A stretch of 64,000 bases of DNA from Clavaria fumosa (GCA_951802425.1 OX637796.1:124001-188000), one strand, 5' to 3'. Positions 1-11,580 are shown, numbered from the stretch's first letter. The notes: generated from the letters alone by a model not told the origin. Numbers and translations: made by a program.

Positions 1-203
1 ATAGTATATATAGTGGGAACCCCGGCACTTGCCGACTTTCCCATGCTCGGACCCTCGGATCACGTGATGCGCCCAGGCCCAGGTCATGTGACCTTCTGAT
101 TACATAATCTTGGACACAGCCACAGGTCATGTGACCTTCCAACAACCCTCCCCAGTTTCTCCACAACTGCTCTTTTTGGATGCTTATGTAAGCGATCCTA
201 ACA
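1..203 (-). mobile_element. 3' LTR (partial) of element K, family IV
   Basis: Minus-oriented LTR cut by the window edge. Read on the minus strand it begins TGTTAGGATCGC and carries a TATATATA promoter-like stretch near plus positions 3-12. It is clearly related to the complete solo LTR at 9857-10161: same start, same CACGTGA/CATGTGAC motifs, same GC-rich block before the TATA. Immediately interior (204-220) the minus strand reads as a purine-rich polypurine tract, which marks this as a 3' LTR. Confidence 0.75.
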
Positions 204-282
204 TCACCCCCCTCTTAAGGCTGGGCATCCCGACCAGCTAGCTTGGCATTGTCGGAGTGGGAGAGGAAGAAGTCCAAGTACT

Positions 283-1545
283 TCACCCCACGCCCCTGAT
301 GACTGCCAGGCCCAGCAGCACCCTGCGCCACCCCTCAGGATGGTAAGGCTGCCGCCCAAACCAGTCCCACAAATTCCACTCCTCCACGTGCCCCAATGCA
401 CAGGGACCATCCCCGCTCCCACCAGCACCAGCACCAGTAACCACACACACACAGCCAGATGACCACGACAGCGAGTCACACGTGACCAGGTGCAGGATTG
501 CCAATGGGGAGTGGTGCACCGCCACCTGTTGGGGCACGACCCTCATACAGGCCACCAGTATTGTGTGCTCATCCTCCCCCACATCGTGATCCTCCCCCTC
601 CAAAGCCAACACATCCAAAATCTCCTGCTCCTCCTGCTCCTCCTCACTTTCATCCTCCTCCTCCTGCACTGGCACAGATGCAGGAGACACACCCCCAAAC
701 ACTGCCCTCAAAAGCACCAAAGAAGAGGAGGCACCAGCAACACCACCAAGACCAAGACCGACCACATCCGGAGTACACAGCAGAGGGGTTGCAAGAGGTT
801 GCGAAACAGTCACGGCAGGTTGTGGTAGGGTCACAGTAGGTCGCGCAGGGGTCACAATAGGTCGTGCTGGGGTCATGGTAGGTCACGCCAGGGTCGCGAT
901 GGGTTGCACCGGGGTCGCGATGGGTTGCGGTAGGGTTGCGATAGGTCGTGCCAGGGTCACAGTAGGCCATGCAGGGGTTGCGGTGGGTTGTGGTGTCTGT
1001 CCTGCAAGTATCCCATCCAGTCGCCTTTGCTGGGCATCAAGCCTCTCAGCCAGCACCTTCCATTCTCCGTATGTCTCTGGCATCAGGGAGACACCATAGA
1101 TCCTCTCCACCAACCTCCTACTCAGGTTTGACTCCAGCCAATGGACCAGAATTCCTGAGTCTTTCTCTGCACTCAGCTTCGCCTGTCAGAACAGTGTCTC
1201 AAACATCACAAAGAACTCTGGTGCCATCATGGCACCCTGTTTCAACCCTGCAATATCGGCAAGGGCAGTCGCACAGTCATTCAGGTCATCGAACACTTGC
1301 TTCATCTCCTCCATAAACTCCACCCAGGTTCTGGTTGCACCATTACCCAGGATCTCTTCCACCTTCACATTTGCCCATTCAGCATCAAATCCATCTCCAA
1401 GTTTGCTCAGTGCAAAGAGGACCTTTGCCAGGTCCGTGGCATAGACAGTAGGGTTCGCCATAAATCAGAGGCGAAGTGATCGGAGGAACATATGAAAGTT
1501 CCTTTTTTGCCCATCGAAGGGGGCAACAGCCAGGTCCAGCATCGT
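283..1545 (-). pseudogene. Ty3/gypsy Gag of element K, broken by stops
   Basis: One reading frame runs on the minus strand from about 1545 to 283, interrupted by three stop codons (about 1462, 1186-1188, 883-885). The N-terminal half looks like a Retrotrans_gag domain: it opens with a LDLAVAPFDGQ-like segment and has the usual alternation of hydrophobic and charged residues around FMEEMKQVFDD and EFFVMFETLF. It is followed by a Pro/Thr-rich linker made of seven-residue repeats (838-984) and a Glu-rich acidic tail. No zinc knuckle, protease or reverse transcriptase follows: the frame ends next to the polypurine tract and LTR. Either this is a gag-only, non-autonomous element or pol was deleted. 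Gag would form the particle in the cytoplasm. Confidence 0.6.
838..984. repeat. Seven-copy 21-bp tandem repeat inside K gag
   Basis: Seven consecutive units of 21 bp, each of the pattern (A/G)GGTYRYRCNRGGGTYRYRRT. Because 21 is a multiple of three, each unit encodes seven residues (ATPARPI/V, TLPQPIA and similar) in the Gag frame on the minus strand, giving a flexible Pro/Thr-rich linker. Units differ mainly by C/T and G/A transitions. Confidence 0.8.
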
Positions 1546-1929
1546 TTTAGGACACTGTAAAACAAGGTTCTGGGCCTTGGGCCCTCAGGATTTCTTTGAT
1601 CTCTTAGCAGTCCTGTCCTCTTAGGCTGCTCTTCTATGTACTTATGTTTCTATAGAACTCTTATTCTATGAAACTTTTGTTAACGTGGGGCCCAAATGGT
1701 GTCCCAGGTGGTCACTCCACAACTCCTAATGAGTTGCCCGTGTGCCCTTCTGACAATGGTCACAGAGCAAGGGCCCTGTCCACTGGACCAGGAAACTACA
1801 GAAGACTATGTAGGGCCTTTCCTTGCCCTGTACACTATGTGATTCACTGGTACATAGCTGTAAAACAGAGTTCTGGGCCTTTGGCACTCGGTATCGATGC
1901 ACATAATGCAAATCCCACCGGATTTTTAT

Positions 1930-4411
1930 GGCTGGAGGAAGAAAAACTCGTTCACTACCTTATTAAAGCTTAGGAAGATGCCTTCACTTGGAAGGAGACC
2001 GAAAAAGGACAATTCCATGCAAAATACTTCGATCCAATTATCATCCCGACAGTCGAACATGTTCCTTGGATTTTCAAAAATATACCAATTCCCCCTGGCA
2101 TCTACGATGAAGTCCTAAAGGTTATCCAAGAAAAGATAGTGGCCAGAGTCTATGAAGAATCCAATTCTTCTTATCGGTCCCAGTGGTTTTGCATATTAAA
2201 GAAAGACGGGAAGTCCCTCCGACTCGTACACAACCTCCAGCCATTGAACAAAGTCACTATCAGCGATTCCGTGGTTCCCCCCATAATGGAGGTTTTTGCA
2301 GAGTCATTCACTGGATGCAGATGCTATGGATCACTCAATTTATTCATTTCCTTTGATCAGCAGTCTCTCGACAAGCGAAGCCAAGACCTTACCACATTTC
2401 AAACCCCTCTCAGAGCGAAACAGCTCACTTGCATCCTGATGGGATATACCAATGTGACACAAATTATGCATGGGGATGTCATGCATATCCTGCAAGACTA
2501 AATTCCGCATGTAACCATCCCACTTGTAGACAATGTAGCGATTAAGGGCCCGGAAACCCAATACAAGCTTCTGGACGGCACTTACGAGACGATCCCGGAG
2601 AATCCGCAAATACAGTGGTTCGTCTGGGAGCATTTGAATAACATCAACCAGGTGCTCCATCAAGTCAAAAAAGTTGGAGGAACCTTCAATGGCAAGAAAA
2701 CAACAATCTGCACCCCCAAAACAATCATTACTGGACACATGTGCACATATGAAGGGCGAGTTCCAGATGCTTCCAATGTTCAACGGATCTGAGACTGGCC
2801 TCTGTGCAAAACACTCACAGATGTCCAATCATTTTTAGGCATCTGCAGACTGCTCCGGATATTCATTAAAAACTATGCCGTACTTGCCCAACCACTTGTC
2901 AGCCTAACTCATAAGGACGTTCGATTCAGGTTCGAGGAAGAAGAACAAAATTCGATGGACCAACTTAAAGACACAATAGTCAACTCATCCGCCATTCGAC
3001 CGATTGACTACTGCTCTGGATGGCCCATGATTATGGTGGTTGACTTGTCCAACATTGCGGTCGGCTTTGTGCTATTTCAAATCAGAGAAGATGGAATCCG
3101 GTACCCATCTAGGTTCAGTTCGATTACCTGGAACAAATGCGAGGCCCGATACTCTCAGGCAAAAATCAAGTTATATGGACTGTTCCACACCCTCTGGTCA
3201 TACCGGATTTACCTTATCAGCCTTCTAAAATTCACTGTCGAAATGGATGCTAGATTCATTAAGGGCATGCTAAACAATCCAGACATTCAACCAAATGCTG
3301 CCATGAATTGATGGATTGCCAGTATACTACTTTTTGATTTTGACCTTGTTCACATCCCAGCAGATAAGCATACTGGAGCCGATGGATTATCACACCAACA
3401 TGCTGCTGATGGTGAAGATGACACCGAGTCCGAAGATCACAAAGAATGGATCAATCGGAGCTATGTGTTTGCCATTGAATGCATGAATCGAGCACCCGAA
3501 TCTTCCTACTGATCTGAGGCGCAGCTCCCTGACATCACTCATACTGGCTTCCAACTTCACACAGGATTGATGCTACTCAATTCGACAGTACCATCCGATG
3601 ATTCACCAGCCCCCAATGAATCCTCCACCATCTTTATACCCCTGATCAGATGCAGCAAAGAAAAGAGAAGAACAGATCCGCAAATTGAATCTTTCCTTCG
3701 AAACCTGATCCGTCCATCCGGCATCGATGCAAACCAGTTCCGACGATTAGTCCACTCTGCATCTGGGTTCTTCATCCTTGATGACAAGCTGTGGCATCGC
3801 CGACCTAACAGATGCCACCAGGTAGTACCTCCAGACCACAAGCGGCTTGCAATTATTCAGAGGCACACAATTCACTTGGCCACAAAGGCGTTTACATGAT
3901 CTGGACACATATTTTAAATCGGTTCTGGTGGCCGGTGTTGGATCAAGACATAAAGTGGTTTGTCCGAACTTGTCACCAGTGTCAGACCCAACAAATCTGG
4001 AAGATGTTTATTCCCCTGATGGTCACCACACCAGCCAGTCTTTTCCATCAAGTGCACATAGATACCATGTTCCTACCCAGAGCTCACAGTTTCCGACTTC
4101 TTGTCCACGCCTGATGCTCATTATCTGCATATCTGGAAGCGAGACTGCTACAAAATGAGACTGCCCAACTTCTTGGAACCTTTATATTTGAAGATATACT
4201 GTGCTGATGGGGAGCAGTAGAAGAGATCATTATGGATAATGGTACCCCATTCATCAAGGCCCTCGATTTCCTCAAGAAATGGTACAGAATCTGTCACATC
4301 TGTATCTCTGGATATTATTCCCATGCTAACGGCGTCATCAAACATGCCCACTGGTCGGTCCATGTAATACTTTCTATCCCTCAAAAGAACTGGACTCAAT
4401 GGTATATTGAG
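1930..4411 (+). pseudogene. Ty3/gypsy pol relic (RT, RNase H, integrase), element P
   Basis: A decayed polyprotein spread over frames. Around 1960-2140 the frame-corrected reading gives a FxWKETEKG...IPTVEHVPWIFKNIPIPPGIYDE-like stretch typical of a widespread agaricomycete gypsy lineage. At 2139-2501 RT fingers/palm motifs follow (SSYRSQWFCILKKDGKSL, LVHNLQPLNKVT, RDLTTFQTP). RNase H is at about 2955-3311 and the integrase zinc-binding region and core at about 3567-4411 (CHQCQTQQ, HIDTMFLP, VEEIIMDNGTPF). Many stops and frameshifts; no gag, protease or LTR of its own is visible. Its integrase is cut at 4411 by the LTR of element E, so P is the older layer. Confidence 0.75.
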
Positions 4412-4587
4412 TGTAGTAGTTCTATATAGAGGGATCTACCCTCTCTGTACAGTCGCGACACAGTATATATAGGCGAGCGGCCCTCTAGGGGCCGCTGATG
4501 TAAGCATAGCCTAAGCGGCTATGCTAGTAGACTATTATGGTATGTAGATTATTTAATAAAAGAATAGAAAAGGCCTATAGCCTTACA
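4412..4587 (-). mobile_element. Short 3' LTR (176 bp) of element E
   Basis: Bounded TGTAGTAG...CCTTACA on the plus strand (TG..CA ends), with TATATATA at 4464-4471. The bases just right of it (4588-4605) are a polypurine tract on the minus strand (GGAGGGGGAGGG), so this is the 3' LTR of a minus-strand element. It interrupts the integrase of element P; TTGAG (4407-4411) lies at the insertion edge. The matching 5' LTR was not found to the right, so no target duplication can be confirmed. Confidence 0.6.
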
Positions 4588-4787
4588 CCCTCCCCCTCCG
4601 GAGAGGCCCCAACCAGAGGCAATGCGTGGGCAGCACAGGATGACAAGCAGGATTGTGATAATGTTACAAGGGGCGCATCCCCTTGGGCAGGGTTACCGCC
4701 ATGTCACCGGGTGCGATCCCCTCCTGGGGCCTTCGCCTGGTGCTGACAGGTCCTACCCGGTGGTCTGCGTGACAGTTGGACAGCGTG

Positions 4788-5438
4788 TCACGAGCGGCAC
4801 ACCCCGGTGGGGGGTGCCCCAAGTGCCGCTGTCTCGTCTTGCAGGGTAGGCATATTTTTTAAAGAGCTCAGACACTTAGTCCAAGCCCTGCTCGTAGTCT
4901 CATGGTGGCTCGCCCTTGTTGTGCTCCAGTCAGGTGACGACACAACAGGCCTCTTCGCAGCCTTAGCGGCTGATGACTTAGCTGCTTTCTCTTGTTTTTG
5001 AGAGGGCCCCGCAACCTCTGTCTGGGATATTGTTAAACCCCCAATAGGTAGCCCTAGTGGGTTTCTAATGGTGGACGTACTTCCACCTTCTTCCAGGGGC
5101 ACATCGCCCCTCCGTTCGTCTCCCGTCTTCTCATTTAACTGAAGACGGCATGGACATGCCCCATGCCCTATGCACTCTAGCAGTGCATATGTCTGGGGAG
5201 GTACAGGAGGCTTCTCCCATTCACCCAGCGCTAGCTGGATATCATCGTCCAAGGGGACATTCCCCTTTCGCACATACTCGCATGCCCATGCGAGTTCAAA
5301 CTCGTCCCAGAGCTCCATTTCCCCAACAGAGACTCCGGCGTCTACAAACACCTCAATTGTCTGCACGACGGTTGGCGTTATCTTTGTGTTCCAGTGCCTG
5401 GAATGTCATACAGGGAGGGCTCTCCCTTTGATGGCCTG
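4788..5438 (-). pseudogene. C-terminal part of E gag-like gene (3' of B insertion)
   Basis: Minus-strand reading frame ending at a TGA at 4788-4790. It continues the gene that enters element B from the right (14173-15507): removing B and one copy of the CACGT duplication joins the two frames in phase, with one internal TGA near 5405. Visible features are an acidic/aromatic stretch (EMELWDEFELAWACEYV) and a Lys/Ala/Ser-rich tail. No known enzyme motif. Its place directly upstream of the E polypurine tract suggests the only structural protein of a non-autonomous LTR element. Function unknown. Confidence 0.5.
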
Positions 5439-5443
5439 CACGT

Positions 5444-6804
5444 TGTTAGGGCCTGTCCCGTCTCGATAGTAATGCTGGAGATTGACTTGTTGGTGACCAG
5501 TCCTGGAAACTCGCTAAGACCAATCAACTGTCGAGCACAGTCGAAAATGCTTGGTCCCAGAAGGTTGTGGAAATGTCCGGGATGACATGGGAATGGAAAC
5601 AGACAAGTAGTAAGGCGGGAGACATCAGAAGCGTAAGGAAAGAAATTGACAAGATGGGAGAAACACGTAATGCTGAGAAGGTCGCGAAGTCGACCAATGA
5701 AGCGTAGAAGAGGAAAAAGACGAGGTGAAAGAAATAGATTATGTTAGAAGAGTCGCGGGTAGTCGCGACAGTGTTGAGAAGTGTGTCGGTGAAGGTGATA
5801 ACTTTGCCAACTGATGGGAGAACCTGTAGAGTTTGAAGATCAGTACCAAGACAAATAAGAGAGAATACTTAGATTGCACGAGTTGTACAAGTGCAGAGGG
5901 CGAGTTAGAATAGAGTAGAGTGTGTCTTGGCAATCTTGTAGTCACCAAGAGAGACAAGACCTATCAATCACGGTGGTTCCAAGCTCAAAGGGTGTACTAG
6001 CCTCAAGCTTAAACCAATGTGCGTCAATATCAAGTCTACAGTTTGAGAAGTACATGCAAGACTTATATATGTGCGTCAATATCAAGTCTACAGTTTGAGA
6101 AGTACATGCGAGACTTATATATGTGCATATAGAGAGTATAACAAAAAAGGGAAAGTACAGAGGTCACCAGGCAATGAGACTATAGTAGTACAGGGTATGT
6201 TTAGTGGTAAGGTGACTAGGCGCGTAATCTACTAAGGTCGCAAGGGGTTAGGTATGCATAGGTAAGGTTGCGAAGATGACCTGTCACAGGTCACGACCTA
6301 GTTAAATAAGTATACACATCGCTATAACTACAGAGGGATTCTCGGATCATAAGTAACATAATTATAGATGACTGAGGAGAAGAAGGGATGCATATTTGAA
6401 GTGTACATACAGCTGACCATTGGTGGCACGTTTGAGTGTTAAGGTTGCGAGATCATAAGAGCGATCACGTGGGTGATGCTAGTGACACAGGTGATGCTGG
6501 TGACGCAGGTGATGCTAGTGATGCAGGTGACCTATGGGCGGGTAGTCATGTGGATAACACTGGTAATGGTCGTAATGCTGATAACGTATTGGCGCTGGTA
6601 GTGATAGTGCCAGAGGTGCCACGAGTATGGTATAGTGGTCGCAAGTGTCGTATGAGTGCGGGAGAGGTTGGGGAGGCTTCCGGAAGGGGAGAGTGGGTTT
6701 TGGAAGCGTGTAGAGGGGCTTGCGAGGTTGTAGAGGGTTGTCGGGAGGTTCGGAAGTGTTGGTAAGGTCGGTTTGGGTATGGGAAAAATGAATGGGTCCT
6801 GACA
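5444..6804 (-). mobile_element. 3' LTR of element B, family II
   Basis: 1361-bp LTR, TGTTAGGGCC...GGTCCTGACA on plus. It is flanked on the left by CACGT (5439-5443), which recurs right of the other LTR (14168-14172): a 5-bp target duplication. The interior base run TTACCCCCC at 6805 is the minus-strand polypurine tract. Compared with the 5' LTR it holds a tandem duplication of about 53 bp (6017-6120 region) and an extra 18 bp near 6555, which explains its greater length. It contains a CACGTG box at 6466-6471 and a run of 9-bp GTGATGCYG/RGTGAYRCA repeats at about 6471-6532. Confidence 0.9.
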
Positions 6805-6920
6805 TTACCCCCCCTTCAAGCCTCGAGCCCTGCGAGAGTGGAGGTCACATGATGATTAGTCAGCACGATGTTTGTTGATCAAGTCACGACACCCAAAATT
6901 TTTCTCTAAGTCAAACCACC

Positions 6921-8942
6921 ATGGTCTCCACCTTCGTCAAGCAACATGAACTCGAAACCGATAATGATCAAAACGAGGTCGTGCGCGAAACGTGCTTATA
7001 TGAGGAGTTTGAAAGGGGTGAGACTAGCCGTGACAAAGAGGCGCTGGCTGAGATGTTGGCCTGCCAAAAGGCCGAGCAAGAGCGATGTGCGCATCTTCGC
7101 AAAGTCGCAGGCCGCCACAAGACACGAGGCAACATCGTGAGTATGAGCAAGACTGCGAGCAATGTTGCAGACTCAAGCAGGGCGATGGAGAATGTCGTGG
7201 GTGAGGCTGACCTGTCGCCCGCAGACTTCCTAAAAGCTTGGAAGAAAATAGGGTCAGTGAAGGAAAACAAAGAGTGGAACGGGATGGAGCGAGAGGTGTG
7301 TAATGATGTTTCTTGCTCTATTCATTTTTTCTAATTGCTGAACAACAGGATTGTGACAATTGTGTCGCAAAGGGCCGGCAGTGCGAGCGCAGCGCTGCCA
7401 GCAAATGTCGTCAATGCGCGGAGGAGCACGGGAAGTGCTCCTGGGTCCAAGACTTTCGTCGATGGCGTGTCAAGGCTCAGCTTGGGTGGAATGACGTGCG
7501 GGTGGACGAAGCGTTGCGGCGCATGGAAGGATCGGTGATGGCGACAGCAAGTACGCCAGTGGTTGCAAGTCGAGGGGGGCCGAAATACCCCACGATACCA
7601 GTCCCGGAAACTCCGACAAGGGCGGGACGTGGGAAACGAACGAGGGCGAAGTCGCGGTCGCCTATGCTGGGTCCTTCGACATCGAAGAGGCGAGTCGGGA
7701 GTCCATCAGAGGAGGAAACGGAGACGGAGGAAGACGTGCCGGTGCGTCTATCAAACATTGCAAGGGTTCGTGTGGAGAAGGCGAAGATTCTGGCAACTCT
7801 GGGAGAAAAGGGGCGGCTACTTTGGAAGGTGATGGAGTGTGAGGAGGAAATCAAGATCCTTCAAGGGTGACGATGGAGCATTGGTTGGAAGGGAGGTTGA
7901 AGAAGAGGGAGGAGGAAGTCAAAGAGTTGAAGCAAGTTGCGACGATGGTGCGGACAAAGGCGGTGAGCTTGCCACAAGAGTCTGGGATGAGGGAGGAAAT
8001 GGAGAGGGAACTCGCGATGTTGAGGCAGCAGGTCATGGAGCCCTCGAGGAAGACATTGTGGGTGGAGAAGTCCAACAGGGAAGTGGAGTTGGAAGGAGAG
8101 CTGGCAGTGGTAAAACACGAGTTGGAGGAGGCATGGAGAAGTGCAAAAGGTGGGTTTCCTTTGTGTTCAGTGATTTTTTACTGAACTCGCGAGTTTATAG
8201 GAAAGGGTAAGGAGGTAGAAGGAATGCAGGAGAAGTTGTCGAAGGTACCTGCGTCCAAAATTGTGGATGCGGAAGTTGCGGAACTGACGGCGTGGGCTGA
8301 GGGAGTGGAGAGAGAATTTGAGGCTCTCCATGGGGAGTGGGAATGTGAGTAATAGCCTGGTTTTACTGCATTGCAAACTAATTTCTTTCCTTTTTCAGAC
8401 CAGGAGACTAAGTTGAGAGAAGCATGTTGCGAGTTGAAGGAGGTGAAGAAGGAGAGGGAGGGTAAGTCTAAGTTTTGCGGGTATGAAATAAGCTAATTCC
8501 GTGTCTTTATAGGATTAATCGTGATGGTGGGGAAGATGGAGGAGGAGCTGTCGATGTCGAGGGGGCAGTTGCGAGGTAAGTACTCATGAGTTTCGTATTC
8601 TCAACAATAAGTTGACAGTTTGTTTCTAGAATTATGTGACCAATGTGGGAGTATGGTCGGTGAGCTCCGTGAGGCCTCGAGATGGTCTTCTTCGCCTACA
8701 AAGACCTCTTGATGAAGTCGCCGAAAGAACTCCTGTTGTGGGTAGAGCAATGGGCAGAGCAGGAGCAGCATCGCATGAGGAGGGAGTTGTTAGACATTCC
8801 AAGGGTGGACAATTGGGGCTTGGAATTGAAGGCTCCCGAAGTTGGAGAGGAGGAGAAGGAGGAAAAGGAAAAAGTTGTGAGTGTGGAAGGCAGGGAAGGA
8901 GCAGAAGGGTTGCAAAAGGGGAAGGAAAAAGCTCGCGACTAG
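6921..8942 (+). CDS. Antisense accessory gene of element B: Zn2Cys6-like, coiled-coil protein
   Basis: Lies between the B integrase and the B 3' LTR but is read on the opposite strand to gag-pol. ATG at 6921 is 117 bp from the LTR. Predicted introns: 7296-7348, 8150-8200, 8345-8398, 8462-8512, 8576-8629, all 51-54 nt, all GT..AG, phase 0 for the first and phase 1 for the last four. Exon 1 ends in a KAWKKIGSVKENKEWN motif. Exon 2 opens with six cysteines spaced CX2CX6CX7CX2CX6C, the spacing of fungal Zn(II)2Cys6 DNA-binding clusters, then a basic Ser/Arg/Lys-rich stretch and an acidic stretch. Later exons are heptad-like and charged, consistent with coiled coil. One frameshift is needed near 7860, and the 3' end (TAG at 8940 or an earlier stop) is uncertain. 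Cys spacing is seen; DNA binding is inference. Confidence 0.7.
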
Positions 8943-9856
8943 TAGATAAAATTTTTCTTGTTGTATTTTTATTGCATATATAAATTGCTGTGAAGTCCAA
9001 AGTGAGAAAGTGAGGAAAAATGAAAAAGAGGCGAGGAGAATTATTGAGTTGCATGAGTCGCATGAGGTTTTTCCAGGTAGGTTGCATGGAAGTCCTTGAG
9101 GAGTTCCTTCGAGCCGGAAAGTGATTCTATGGGTTCCCAGGTGTCGTCCTCAGGTCCATAACCTTCCCAACATATGAGGTAGAGCACTTTCCTACCCCTC
9201 CTTTGAGAATCCAGTATGTCGGCAACTTCATAGTGTTGTTCGCTGTCAATTTCGATAGGGGGTGGAGGCTGCTGTTGTCGTTGAGGAAAGGTGTCGTTGT
9301 AGACTTTCTCGAGTAATGAAATGTGGAAAACATTGTGAATTTCTCACATCGATTTCGGTAACTGGAGACAATATGTGTGGCGAGTATGGGGAAAGGTCCG
9401 GCTCGTTTCGAGTCCAATTTCTTCATCGGTCTTTTCGTCTTCACATTCTGCAAATCTAACCACACCTTTGTTCCTTCTTTCCAGTCCGGTGTAACCTCTC
9501 TCTTCCTGTCCATGAAGCGTGAGTAGGCCTCATTCATGACCTTGAGTTGATCTCGTAAGTGCTGATGGAGTGTCTTGAGATTGGTCGCGACCATGTGTGC
9601 TTCATGCGCGGGTATCCCTTCGAGGGAAATCGTGAGTCTTGGGTGGTATCCTTTGTTCGCGAAGAATGGGGAGACACCAGTTGCACTGTGGGGGGTGTTG
9701 TTGTATACGAACTCGGCAAGTGGGAGTTGGTAGGTCCAGTCATCCTGCTGGTAGTTCGTATAGATTCGAATATATTGCTCCAAGATCTGATTAACTCGTT
9801 CCATTTGTCTGTCAGTCTCGGGATTGTAGGCTGTGGAGAGATTGGAAGTAATATCC

Positions 9857-10161
9857 TGTCAGGATCGCTTACATAAGCAGGTTGGAAAGGCCAAGAAAGG
9901 ATCGCAAAAGAGTTGCGGGAAGTTTGCGGACGAGTCACGTGACCCGAATGGGTGGTGGCTTACATAATGGGAAAATCACGTGACCCGGGCCTGGACGCAT
10001 CACGTGACGCACGGGGTCCGAGCGTGGGAACGCCGGCAACTCCCGAACCTCTCGCTATATATACTACGTTGCTTTCTTACTTGTACCCTTTTCCCCTTAT
10101 GTTAGTATCGTCATCATCGACCTTACGTTAAGTTGTGTGAACCGTGAGACTAAGTCTGACA
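9857..10161 (+). mobile_element. Solo LTR (305 bp), family IV, inside B integrase
   Basis: Bounded TGTCAGGATCGC...AAGTCTGACA with flanking 5-bp duplications TATCC at 9852-9856 and 10162-10166. The integrase reading continues on both sides. TATATATA lies at 10056-10063 and three CACGTG boxes at 9936, 9977 and 10001. The same LTR family, in the other orientation, forms the left edge of the window. No internal region is present, so this is a solo LTR left by LTR-LTR recombination. Confidence 0.9.
9936..10006. promoter_or_regulatory. Three CACGTG E-box-like sites in the solo LTR
   Basis: CACGTG palindromes at 9936-9941, 9977-9982 and 10001-10006, about 40 and 24 bp apart, 50-120 bp upstream of the TATATATA at 10056. 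The same hexamer recurs in the D LTR (20161, 20289, 20313, 20578), the family-II LTRs (6466, 13857) and the left-edge LTR (61). CACGTG is the core site of bHLH factors in fungi; binding here is inference. Confidence 0.4.
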
Positions 10162-10533
10162 TATCCAGAGCCTGACATAATGAAGACCAAACTTAGAAAT
10201 GAATAATCTTCCTCTATCCGACACTATATCCGTGGGTAGCCCATGCTTTGAGAAGACGTGGGTGACAAAATGCTGGGCTAATTCTTTCGCAGTGTCAGTA
10301 GTATTGGTAGAGATGAAAATCGCTTGTTTCGTAAGTCGACAGACAACAATGAGGATTGAGTCAAAGGTCGCAGAGAGGGGGAGGGCTTCGATATGGTCCA
10401 TTGAGATTGAAGACCAAGGTCGCTTGCCTATGGGCAAGGGTTTGTGCCGGATGGGTTTTGCTCTTGCACAGGTGTGACAACCATGGACATAGACAGTTAC
10501 ATCCTTTCGGAGTCCTGGCCAGAAAAACAACCT

Positions 10534-11580
10534 ATTTATTAGTTGGGTTGTCTTCCTTATACCTGGATGTCCTCATAGTTTGTGGTTGTGGTTGGAGCAT
10601 AGGATATCGAATCGGAGGGAGTCATAGTCGGGGACATATATTTTACCATTGCGAAGTAGTAGTGAGCCATTGGGCGAGAGCAAGAACACCTTGTCACGAC
10701 CTTGTGAAGCACCCTGTGATTTCTTTGAGAAGTAAGAGTTGCAAGGGGCGTGTCGAATTCGTGAAATCAGGGCTTCTTCATTGAGGATGACAGCTGCTCA
10801 AAGTAGTTCCGGCGGTATTGCGACCTTGTTGTTTTGCGCATTAGTCGCAGGCTGGTCAGACTTCTTCGGGTAGACATTGGGTCATCGCGTGAGGGCATCT
10901 GGCTTCGCACCAAGCTTTCCTGCTCGATAATGAATAATATAATCGAAACTGGAAAGGTACTCTGCCCAGCAGGCTTGTCGATGGCTGAGTTGCTTCGTGG
11001 TGGTAAAATATCGCAAGTTATTGTGGTCTGAAAAGACCTGAATTTGGTATCACGTGCCTTTGAGGTATGCTCTCCATTGCTTGAACGCATCGTGTATTGC
11101 GAGGAGCTCTTTGTCGTAAATGTTGTAGTTGAGCTCTGTGGCAATCATTGTATGTGTGTGGAAAGTGATGGGACATAGCTTGTTAGTCGCAGGATCAGTT
11201 TGGGAGAGAATGGCCGCTATCGCATAATTGGAAGCATCACATTCTAGTGTGATAGGGTGGTCAGGGTCGTAGTGTCGGAGGACAGGAGCTTCGGTAAAGG
11301 CTTGTTTGAGAATATCGAAGACTTCTTGGCATCGTGGGCTCCACTTCCAAGGTGTGTCCTTGTGAAGGAGTCGTGTAAGCAGAATAACAATGCCGGAATA
11401 GTTGTCTATGAATCTTTGATAGAAGTTAGCGAAACCTAAGAAGCTTTGAAGGTTGCGGATCTTCGTGGGTATGGGCCAACTTAGAATGGCCTGTATTTTC
11501 GAAGGGTCCATGGCAATTCCGTCAGGGGACACTATAACTCCGAGATATTTGACCGTCGCCATGTGGAAATCACACTTCTC
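10534..11580 (-). pseudogene. RT thumb and RNase H of element B (RT palm deleted)
   Basis: Minus-strand frame 11562-11050 begins with a CDFHMATVKYLGVIVSPDG-type RT thumb, continues through LQSFLGFANFYQRFI and the RNase H start (LECDASNYAIAAIL) to ELNYNIYDKELLAI. Weaker linker sequence to the integrase follows down to 10534. The whole protease and RT fingers/palm, including the YxDD catalytic motif, are missing: the thumb abuts the gag fragment at about 11580. B therefore cannot supply its own reverse transcriptase. Confidence 0.8.

Larger units (their letters stand above)
9060..10530 (-). pseudogene. Integrase and chromodomain of element B, split by a solo LTR
   Basis: Minus-strand end of B pol. 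From 10530 downward: an integrase zinc-binding remnant (GCHTCARAK), the core (SISMDHIEALP; the second catalytic Asp in SDRG), then a break at the solo LTR 9857-10161, then NQILEQYIRIYTNYQQDDW and YNNTPHSATGVSPFFANKGYHP of the core end, and finally a chromodomain (VLYLICWEGYGPEDDTWEP) at about 9100-9200. Besides the insertion there is a 1-bp deletion close to the insertion point. Integrase would insert cDNA; the chromodomain is the usual targeting module of chromoviruses. Confidence 0.85.
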
